Translations under genes and position numbers: made by a program
The notes under the pieces: model-generated
Databases searched by the model: none
Told to the model about the DNA's origin: nothing
What the model saw: only the letters and a program-made list of their open reading frames with translations
Assembly: GCA_012656075.1 (NCBI GenBank)
Contig: JAAKBF010000100.1
Location: forward strand, 62,001-126,000
Length of the DNA: 64,000 bases
Origin: Phytophthora hibernalis
Lineage: Eukaryota; Oomycota; Peronosporomycetes; Peronosporales; Peronosporaceae
Direction: 5' to 3'
Part shown: in pieces, positions 55,729 through 64,000 of the stretch
Layout: each line of letters opens with the position of its first letter
Numbering within the stretch: the first letter of the stretch is position 1

Positions 55729-55840
55729 CTTGGTAGCACTTGTAGTCAATCCTACACTTGAGTTTGAAAGACTGACCCTCTGTGAGGGTGGACCAGTTTG
55801 CGAACTTACCCCTAAGCCAACAGGACGGGCTTAAAAGCTA

Positions 55841-56590
55841 ATGTCCTTGTTGGGCCCTGATGGCGTGTCGCATCTTGCTTCGCAAGGTCTGTATGCGGTT
55901 AACGCGCGTCTGGACGCTTTCTCAAGTTACGAAAATGCTTTGTTGGACCAACTCCAACAAAGAATGACCGCGTCGTCGGCGCCTCCGGCGTCCAGACCGA
56001 CGTTGGACGTGTCTTCCCGACCTAAACCACTTACGGTCAGTGTCAAGACCTTTGAAGGTAATGAGGGCGAAAACCTCCTGCTTGGGATACGTGAGGTCGA
56101 AATGGCCATGGCATCTGCCATGCTGCAAACGGAGCAGCAGTGCGTGGCGCTGGCAATTTCTAAGCTGACCGGGCGTGCGCGAGAATGGGCACTTACGTGC
56201 GGAGCATCCGTCGATGCGGCGTTCCCTACGTGGGAACAACTCAAGCTTCATCTGTAGCGAGTCTTCTCGCCGCCTCACCAGGCGTATCGCGTGCAGTCAC
56301 GCTTTCTTGCTACCCGGAAGGGCATGAAGGAGTTGGTGGACTGTGTCCAGGAGTTGCGAACTCTAATCGCCGGAATGGCTTCCGATCCTCTGCCAGAGGG
56401 GGTACTGAGACTGTCTTTATGGAGGGTCTCCGAACTGGCGTGGCCAGAACGGAAGTCTTCCGTGTTCACCCTAAGGCGTTCGTTGCGATAACGACGTCTC
56501 GTTGCATGCCACGGAGAGCATGGTCGGCAGTCTGCCGAGGCATCACGAGTGTGGTCTCACTGATGCACGTGACACGGCACGTAATCCGTT
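55841..56590 (+). pseudogene. gag remnant
   Basis: ATG 55841 opens a frame with the gag-domain segments VKTFEGNEGENLLLGIREVEM, ISKLTGRAREWALT and FPTWEQLKLHL, then a stop; matching pieces continue in other frames (YRVQSRFLATRKGMKELVD, FMEGLRTGVARTEVFR). No zinc knuckle is readable. Degenerate capsid gene. Confidence 0.8.
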
Positions 56591-56879
56591 GAACGGTGAT
56601 GGCCACTGCGGTGGGGAACTATTGCATGCCAGTGAAGGCGTGGTCGGCCTCGAGCCATCATGGATGCGAGCCTCTTGATGCGTGTGAGGTGGCACATATT
56701 TCACTGGGTGGGGCCTGCGAGTCATGCAGCTATTCACCGCATGCCGATTTCGACATGGAAGCTCCTTCGGGGCAACACGAGGTGGCGACACCTGTAACTG
56801 TTAACGCCCTCAACTCTTCCAGGCGAACCCCGACCGCGCGGAGGAGGCAGCGACGTCGACTGTCGACTGCGCGACGCAA

Positions 56880-58610
56880 GGTGTCCGTCATGACATTAAA
56901 TGTGACTAGGGGTGATAGCGAACAACTATACACCCTCGTCAATGGTGTGACCGGTGATGTCGATGAGGACGTCAGCCTCGGGGCGCTGCCCGCTCTAGAC
57001 GCTATGTTAGAGCTGGACCAGCTGTCATTTACCGAGTTCGGAGACACCTTGAAGGCCGGCGAGCTAGCTGAAGTGGTAGTTATACGACCACATGAGGAGT
57101 TGAACTCATCGTCGCTCAAGCGCTCAATGCGAGTAGCGGATCGGCAATCCTGAAGAATCCATCGGATCCGTATTATGCTTGGTAAAGGAATATCAAGACG
57201 TTGTCTCTAAGAACCCACCCTCGGGTCTACCTCCAGATCGAGGAGTACATCATGAGATTGATCTGGTTCCTGGAACCAAGTACTGTGTGATGAGGCAGTG
57301 GCCTTTAGTGTGACGTCATTGACGCGTTCTTCCGTGCAAAGCACGAGGCGGGTATGGTGCGCGAGAGCAAATCCCCACACTCCACACCGACGTTCTGTGT
57401 CAGAAAGTTGAATGGCAAGTGGTGCATCGTTCATGCTTTTAACAAGCTTAATGCTGCCACAATTCCGGCACAAACGCCGATCCCTCGAAAGGATGTTCTG
57501 CAGAACAACATGGTTGGATGTTCGATGTGCAACGCGCTCGACTTGGTCGATGGCTATTATCAGCTGCTCATGCGGACGATCAATGTCCCGCTGACGGCTG
57601 TCAGTACTCCGAGCGGTATGCTCTGCCTGACGAGCTGCGTCACAAGACGATTGAATGTCGCCGGAGCGTTCAACAGCCCATGGGGCATTACCACAGCTCA
57701 TGGGGCATTACCAAAGGGCTGTTGAACTCTCCGACGACATTCAATCGTCTTGTGGCGCAGCTCGTCGGGCCACATCAGGCACACGCACAAACGTACTTTG
57801 ATGACATCGTCATCGACAGCCGTGCGGAGCACGGAAAGTCGGATGTGGAAAATCACATCGACCACCTTCGAGCAGAGCTTGAGTGCATGCGCACTAATAA
57901 GTTGTATGCCAACGCAGACAAGTGTGTCTTTGGTGCGGAAGAGATTCCCTTCTTAGGGTGCTTCATCTGCAAGCACAGGCTTCGTGCGGATCCCACTAAG
58001 GTCAAGGCCATCGTGGACTGTGTTCCTAAGAACCAGAAATACTTGCGAAAGTGGTTGGGCCTCGCCAACTACTTGCACAAGTACAGCGAAAACTACGCTG
58101 ATATGGCTCGACCGTTGTCGAATCTCCTGAAGAAGGATGCGGAATGGTGCTGGGACATCGATCATCAAGAGGCCTTTGAGGCAGTCAAGGAGAGACTCCT
58201 TCACGCACATATCCTGGCGTTGCCAGACCCTGATCAACCATTCAGTGTCGTCTGTGACGCGTCGGACTTTGCCATCGGCTGTGCACTGCTGCAGGCAGAC
58301 GCCGAGGGGCGAGACCGCGTGATCGCGTTTGGATCTCGCCAGCTCAAGTCTGCAGAGAAGAACTATCCAGTTCATGACAAGGAGCTACTTGCGATGAAGT
58401 ACGCTCTTGTTAAGTTCAGGGTTCACCTGCTCGGCTCCAAGCCGTTTCTGATCTTTACTGATCATGCACCTTTGCGCACTGCGACCCAGTCGCCTCACCT
58501 CTCGCAGAGGATGACCCGGTGGATGTCCTTCTTTGCTGAATATAACTTCGAGGTGAAGTATTAGCCAGGTAAGTAGAACGCTTTGGCTGATGCGCTATCG
58601 CGCAGGCCGG
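56880..58610 (+). pseudogene. pol remnant: reverse transcriptase and RNase H
   Basis: A linker (LVNGVTGDVDEDVSLGALPAL) leads to RT segments HEIDLVPGTKYCVMRQWP, FVRKLNGKW-like text, SALDLVDGYYQLLMR-type motif, the catalytic TYFDDIVIDS and the connection KWLGLANYLHKYSENYADM. RNase H follows (FSVVCDASDFAIGCALLQ, FTDHAPLRT). It is interrupted by the inverted duplication at 57625-57770 and by two stops at 58562 and 58574, before ALADALSRR. Confidence 0.88.
57625..57770. repeat. 55-bp inverted duplication inside the RT gene
   Basis: The arms 57625-57679 and 57716-57770 are reverse complements with about four mismatches. The 36-bp loop holds a tandem ATGGGGCATTACCA. It replaces the normal RT stretch after AVSTPSGML, so the RT core is destroyed here. 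Confidence 0.9.
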
Positions 58611-59420
58611 ATTACGAGCTAACCCATGTCACGACAGTGACCTCGTCTGTACCAGACTTAATCAGGGCAAAACATGCCAGCGACGACATATGTGTGGTAC
58701 TACTACACGCTCTTGGGAGCAACGAGTTTAAAGACTCGGACATTAAATTGTCTTCGCGCTTACGCGCTAGGCTGCATCGGTACACACTCGATAACGGCCT
58801 GCTGTATTACAACACGGATGCGGCAGATACACCACGCGTGGTCGTTCCTCGTGATGAGGACTTAAAGTATCGCATCCTCTATGAGGCTCATGACACGCGT
58901 GTGGCCGGCCATCTCGGTCGTGAGAAGACTTATAGCTCTGTGTGTACACACTATTGGTGGCCCAAGCTTTATAAGTGGACAAGCACGTACGTGAGACGTG
59001 TCAACGTGTAAAGCCGTCTCCCCACTCGTCGGCGCCACTGGCAAGTTTGCATGTCCCTACGGGATGCTGGGAATCCATGAGTATAGCTTTCGTATTTGGC
59101 CTGCCGAAGGACGCGGCGGGCAACACCGGCATCGTGGTCTTTGTCGACCGTCTGAGCAAGATGGCTCATCTAGCGGCTGTTCCGGACTCCATTACAGGAG
59201 AAGGCACGGCTACGATCTTTCTCAATCGTGTTTTCCGCCAGCACGGGCTGCAAATCGCGCGCGCAGTAAACGAACCTCGTTCACATACTGTCAGAGCTCC
59301 GCCTGAGTTGGCGGTGCCATCACCGGCTCAAAGCCGTCCGCCACCGGCGCTGCTTGACGAGCAGGGTGTTATTCACTATCATATGGAGCGTATTCTAGCG
59401 AAGGGGCTTGCGACCGCTAC
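58611..59420 (+). pseudogene. Integrase remnant with chromodomain-like end
   Basis: H2C2 zinc segment (HDTRVAGHLGREKTYSSVCTHYWW followed, in another frame, by CETCQRVKP), then the start of the catalytic core (FVFGLPKDAAGNTGIVVFVDRLSKMAHL). The core breaks off after FLNRVFRQHGL; the text jumps to a linker and HYHMERILAK, as seen at the start of a chromodomain. An internal deletion therefore removed most of the catalytic domain. Confidence 0.75.
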
Positions 59421-60105
59421 ACCGGTCGCGTCGCGCTTCCCGCCAGTAGGGCGGGGGTTGAAGGGTCAGAAGCTGGGCTCCATCGGCACGTCCTCTTCTG
59501 CCAGCGGCAGGGCCGTCGCCGCGCGCAGAGCCGACACGACCGTTCGGGAAACGGATTTGAAGTTAGCACTCCGTCCGTTTGGGATTATCGATGCGCCGAG
59601 GGCCGCTCGCCTCTGCCTCCTCTTCATGAGGCAGTTGCGTGTCGAACCCGTAGTTCACCTGCAACTCGCCCACTTTGGCACCTTCGATTTCATCGAAGAG
59701 CAAGTCGCGAGCTAAGCAAATACGCTGCTGCGACGGATCAGTCGCGTCCCCTGCGGGGCTGGTCATCACGGAGCTTCCGTGTCGACAGCGATGCTCCGCG
59801 TGGTACTTGCTCACCGAGAGCGTCGAGCGTGGCCTCGGCGAGGACGTAGCGGAAGAAGTTAGGCTGAAAGCCGACGATGCACTGTGTGCCGAGGACGAAG
59901 ATGGGCTCTGCCAGAGCGACGTTTGCGCTGCGTGTGGTTTATTGGCAAATGACCAACGCACCGATGGCTCGCAGCCGGGTTCTCAAGGAGAATGTCGCTC
60001 ATGCGCCGGGTCCCGAGACGTACGGTGACCTTTCAACGGACTGCAATCCTCTATTGAGGCAATGACGATTGTGGATACGTGGTGTTCACAGTCGGGTGGG
60101 GGAAG
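59421..60105 (+). other. 3' internal region of the LTR element
   Basis: Open frames exist on both strands but none resembles a known domain. The end carries the polypurine tract at about 60094-60105. Confidence 0.4.
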
Positions 60106-60480
60106 TGTAACGGGGTGACATGGAGGTTACGGTGTACCCACCTTCCACTCCCTAAAGCAGTACTCAGTACTGGACAGTTGATTAGGTATCAGTAGATAGC
60201 TTCAAACCACTGGTTGTATAGCTTAGCTTCACTATTCTAGATAGTGAAGCTTATACATTTACACCGTAGGCGGCTTGGCCGCAGATAAGAACAAGAATAC
60301 AGTTTACGTTTAGCAACGAAGAGGTCATAAGTCTTGGGTTCGACTCTTGAGGCCTAGAGATCGGATATCTCATAGGTCTGACTTGTTCTCGGATAGAGCA
60401 AGGTTATTAATCGTAATACTAACAGACTCGCTGAGTCGACGTCTTCCTCTGACGCTAAAGGCTACGGCAGCCCCGCCGCA
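60106..60480 (+). repeat. 3' LTR
   Basis: 375 bp, TGTAACGGGG to GCCGCA, collinear with the 5' LTR apart from scattered substitutions and a few one-base indels (for example CACAACC against CAAACC and GGCTGCC against GGCTTGGCC). Confidence 0.92.
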
Positions 60481-60485
60481 TCAGT

Positions 60486-60843
60486 TCTTACCAGCGAGTA
60501 CATACAGGACTTGAACTTGGCGTTCATGGTGCTTAGAACCAGTCTATGTGCCCACACATACGCTCAGGTAGCTATAGTCATCAACGCTAACACTTTGAGC
60601 CACTTACGAGATCAATGCACAGCTTCCCCAAAGCAGCAGCGCATTCGCGTTGTTCGATCGCACGATACTCTGCAAGGAAACTCACAGGTCAGTCAAGCAG
60701 TCCATTCGATTGTAAATGCAACGCTTCGTTGCGGCTTTAACAGGAGAAATCTAATGCCACCGATAATGCACCGAGCAGTAAAACGCCGGGCACGAATCCC
60801 AGTGACGCGTAACGCATCAGTGTCGGGAATTCGCTCGGTTTAA
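60486..60843 (-). pseudogene. Duplicate of EGF/multi-TM gene (right of LTR element)
   Basis: It resumes the duplicate exactly where the LTR element split it. 60486-60725 match about 47,870-48,115, and 60728-60843 match about 48,480-48,600, so some 360 bp in between are deleted. Homology ends near 60843. Confidence 0.88.
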
Positions 60844-60850
60844 CCCCCAA

Positions 60851-61386
60851 AGACCAAGGTGTATAAAACAGCATGAATACATGTTGTAGGTCTAATAGGG
60901 ATTGGCTCTAAAATGGTCAAAGTATAGTAAATTCAAGTATATTCGAATCCTCCATAGACAAGACAATACACAGGTGTAGGGCTTCTGCCGATCGGACATG
61001 ATACTGACCTGGTTTTATTCCGGAATTCGAGTGGCCGAGACAAGTTCTCCCCCTCCTGTTCTTCAGTCAAGAATCTGCCGGGTCGAGATCACTGGGAAGC
61101 ATGGCAGCCAGGCGCGAAACGCGGCAGGAGACCAACGAGTTCAGGGCACGGCTGCAGGGCGTGTGACAGGAAGGCAGGGTCCGTTTGATAGCAGAACGTC
61201 GCGCCTACCTTGCGGGCGACCGCACCAGTGATGCCGACTTTTCATCAGTACGGCCGGCTCCACCAAGGCCTTCTCGAGTCGCGATCATGAGAGCTCCCCG
61301 ATGGGAAAGGACGCGGCGTATTTGCAGCGGCACAAGCAGATCATATCCCAACAGCCCAACAGCGTCGCGACGTTGCGAGAAAGACG
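60851..61386. other. Gene-free stretch before the piggyBac gene
   Basis: No gene is seen. It may hold the transposon's left end, but no terminal inverted repeat could be matched inside the window. Confidence 0.35.
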
Positions 61387-63776
61387 TTGGCAGGTTCTGG
61401 GAAGAAACGACTCGTTCAGAGGAAGAAGACGGTGGATGGGTCATGGAGTCCGGGAGACGTGAGTGAAGGGAGCGATGACGATGACGAGGGTGACGAAGCG
61501 TGGGAAGATGAAGATGAGCTAGCTGTACCTCAGACAGTATTGTCGACAAAAGTTGTAAAGGCGTCGGGGAAAGCAAAGCCGGCTGACAAGACTAAACTGG
61601 TTCGCACATCCACAACTGTGGCAAGGGCACCTGGAAACGCTCGGGTAGCTAACAAAACGCCACGCAAAAAGACCTCCCGAACGCTTGTGAAAGAGGCACG
61701 CGAAGCCAGCGAGGCTGCATCCGCGCTGCAGATGCAAAACGGCGTCAAGACGAAGCCCGAGATGATCAGCGAGAGGAAGATGTCCAAGATTGCTGCGCGC
61801 AGCGTTTGATCGAGGCACGCAAGAAAAAGGGAAAGCGAACACCAACAAGAGGACAGGAGGGACGGAAGTATCGGCGTCAAGTCTGAAACGACGATGCACC
61901 AGCCCTCATGTTGCTGGTGCGAGTGCCAGTGCTAAAAGGTGAGTACTTCATGTCATCTATGCAGCATGTTCTTATACAACGGATATACATCTGTGTCGAT
62001 GTGTTTTTAGTTCCGGTCCCGACAGTCAAGTTGATGCCAACGATTTCCCCTTCGAAAGGTGCGCGGCTGTAGCATTCGTCCTTATTGCTGGAGTTCTCAT
62101 ATCGTTCTATATTGCAGCTCTTCTGCTGAACCAGCGGCGAGTGTCGTGGAGGAAAGGTACGCCGATGGATTGTACACCATGTTTCCATACAACATGTTCT
62201 AATGATGTGTTATACAACATGTTTAGTGCTTGCCTTGCTTCGGTTTTCAGCGATACCACAGTAGATACACCGCGAGCCATCGGGGCACTCTCAGTGGTGC
62301 AGAGTCAGATGAAGATGCGCTGAATTCGGACTGCGACGAAGAAGAAATGATCTTCGAGGAAGTCCCTGCGGATGACGATCATGAGGTGTCTGCTGAGATT
62401 TCAATGAATGATGAACCAGACGAATACGTTGTCGGTGGACACATAACTACATCGCCGGACGAGGGTGTGGCACCACCTGCTGATGGAACTGCGGATACGT
62501 GGCCGGAGTTGCATCAAGAGGATATGCTAGAGTTTGCAAAGGACGGAGCAAAACGGGCACGCATGCGATCAAGCGGGTGGTATACTGGTGCGTCTTCCAT
62601 TGCTGTGCTCGTGTATTGATAGAAGGCTAATATGCGCTGCTTTTCTACCAGATCCGACGGACTTTCCGCCTGACCAGCGTTACCGCGGCCTATACGACGG
62701 CGACTACGGCCCGTGTGATGAACTGAAGCTATTGGCCGACTCGCCGCTTGATCGGTTTCTTTTCTTCATGCCCCGTTCACTGTGGAAGGAAGTTGCCAAG
62801 CAGTCTACGCTGTATCATGAACAGCATCTGGTTGAAAGGGTCGAACGGATGTACACGAAGCAGAGAGTGCCTGGAAGAAAGACGAGAGAGCAGTTCATGG
62901 AGCAGGAAGCGAAACACAGCGACATCGAGGCGCATGAGCTAGTCGTGTGGTTGGGCCTCCTCATTGCACGCATGATCAATCCCCAGCGCCGTCATTTCTA
63001 CGATCACTGGTCGACTACTTCGGTTGGTGCAGTTACTGCGGGAACGTTTGGCAAGTTCATGAAACGGAATCGCTTTGTGTACATCCTGTCCAACCTTCAT
63101 TTCACGATCAATGCTGGCGAACGCGCTGGAACAAACCGTGCTTGGAAGGTGCGATCTGTAGTGAACGAGTTGCAGCGCAGTTTCAAGGCTGGCGACACCC
63201 CGCCTCCTGTGATTGCGTTCGACGAGGCCATGATACCGCTTCCACAATCGGTACAATCCAACGCGCCAGTACGTCGCCAACAAGCCCCACAAGTGGGGTA
63301 CAAAGTTATTCATGACATCCTACTGCTTGCGGTACGTTCACGACCGAGCTTCGTGGGAGCTCTTTTTGGTCCAAGTTAACATGTTGTATCTGAGATGCGG
63401 TATCTTATAACATGAAACTGACGACATGTACTGTTCTACGTGTATTAGGATCGAAGACTACTGCGGGAAAGCCCAGCACACGCACGAGATCGGAAACGTA
63501 CCCGAGTCTGTCCGGTCTGTTGACCACAACACTGGACCCGCTGCGGTCATGAGAAACCTCGAGGCTGTTCTACCACCCCCTGTTGAAGGTGTCTATCATT
63601 GGATAGTCACAGACAGGTTCTACACTTCTGTGCAGCTCGCCGATCAGCTTCTAGAGCGGCAAGTCTACTGTGTCGGCACTATTCAGGACGACAGGAAGGG
63701 GTTCTGTGATGCGATCGTGGAAAAATCGCAATCGACCGCGCTGCGTGATACACTAGCGCATCGCAGCTCTCAATAG
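61387..63776 (+). mobile_element. piggyBac-type transposase gene with introns, probably incomplete
   Basis: A Ser/Asp- and Lys-rich N-terminus (GSDDDDEGDEAWEDEDE) is spread over small exons with clean GT-AG ends (about 61387-61937, 62012-62057, 62118-62155, 62251-62584). The DDE_Tnp_1_7 core starts in exon 62652: ADSPLDRFLFFMPRSLWKEV, FMKRNRFVYILSNLHF, RAWKVRSVVNELQRSF and FDEAMIP, which holds the first catalytic Asp. A frame problem follows at about 63245 before NPTRQYVANKPHKWGTKLF, then an intron, then YHWIVTDRFYTSVQLADQLL with the second Asp. The third Asp region is not seen before the frame ends at 63776. The start is uncertain. No terminal repeats were found, so a domesticated gene cannot be excluded. 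Confidence 0.75.
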
Positions 63777-64000
63777 GAAGCTCGACGTCCACGACCTTGG
63801 CACGTCTGTTGCTGTTGCGCTATCTGACAGACAGTGTCGGTGCCCTGCTGGGTGCCCCCAGCGGGCCCGCACCAGGTCACTCGTGTCAAAAGATCTAAAA
63901 GTGTTCAAAAGTCAGCCTCCTGTTGAGAATGTATTCCCTTCGACAGTTTAGGACACTTTTGAATTTAGAAGGAATTTTGGACGTGTCGATGCGAAGTGAT
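63777..64000. other. Window end after the piggyBac frame
   Basis: No coding signal was recognised. It may contain the decayed 3' part of the transposase. Confidence 0.35.

Larger units (their letters stand above)
55355..60480 (+). mobile_element. Ty3/gypsy-type LTR retrotransposon, decayed
   Basis: A 5.1-kb element with TG...CA LTRs, a purine-rich tract (GGGTGGGGGAAG) just before the 3' LTR, and gag, RT-RNase H and integrase remnants in gypsy order. The 5-bp flanks TCAAT (55350-55354) and TCAGT (60481-60485) are a target duplication with one change. The undisrupted paralogue at about 47,865 reads ACAAT-TCTTACC, the empty site. The coding region has many stops, an inverted duplication (57625-57770) and a short integrase, so it cannot move on its own. 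LTR divergence of a few percent suggests an old insertion. Confidence 0.93.

Noticed and set aside
59563..59961. A 132-codon minus-strand frame inside the LTR element
   Set aside because: Low-complexity Ser/Pro text and no family. It may be chance, so it is covered only as part of the element.

Overview
The window looks like nuclear DNA of an oomycete, most likely Phytophthora or a close relative. Intergenic gaps are short, introns are about 50-90 bp (GTRNGT...YAG, some with a CTAAC branch site), several genes have an oomycete-type Inr (TCATTYY) or a CAATTTTTG-like element just upstream, and the right end carries Ty3/gypsy, PIF1-helicase, piggyBac and ankyrin/SET material typical of that group. 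The genus is inferred from gene content and style, not from a database match.

Layout. Positions 1-46,000 form a dense housekeeping block: GAF-domain protein (partial), WW-domain coiled-coil protein, secreted GT41-like TPR glycosyltransferase, adenylosuccinate lyase, DDT/WHIM-PHD-bromodomain chromatin protein, SMPD4-like sphingomyelinase, two tandem CorA-type Mg transporters, AP-3 mu, a GTP cyclohydrolase II-like (URC1-type) enzyme, B-type cyclin, HGH1, a SETD3/LSMT-type methyltransferase, a SUN-domain protein, a FAR1-type zinc-finger protein, two tandem beta-hydroxyacid dehydrogenases, a four-TM COPI-associated-like protein, five-unit polyubiquitin, an ankyrin-PH-RING protein, an MFS transporter with an embedded SEC14 domain, and a CDP-alcohol phosphotransferase. 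Positions 46,000-64,000 are a repeat-rich compartment: an EGF/multi-TM gene and its broken duplicate, a solo reverse-transcriptase fragment against an ankyrin gene, a SET-domain relic with an in-frame stop, a PIF1-helicase relic, a complete but decayed LTR element (55,355-60,480) inside the duplicated EGF gene, and a piggyBac transposase gene with introns.

One pattern cuts across the window. About 13 genes on both strands are broken into consecutive reading frames, and nearly every break is cured by one extra base, usually in a short homopolymer. All breaks go the same way (one base too few) and the encoded domains stay well conserved. This fits uncorrected homopolymer deletions in the assembly much better than gene death, so these loci are annotated as full-length genes with the break positions noted. 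True decay (nonsense codons, internal deletions, inversions) is seen in the right-hand compartment.

Most coherent biology: chromatin and nuclear functions (DDT-PHD-bromodomain, SET, SUN, cyclin B) and membrane traffic/lipid functions (AP-3, SMPD4, SEC14-MFS, CDP-alcohol transferase, COPI-associated). They are neighbours only; nothing here shows co-regulation apart from shared divergent promoters.
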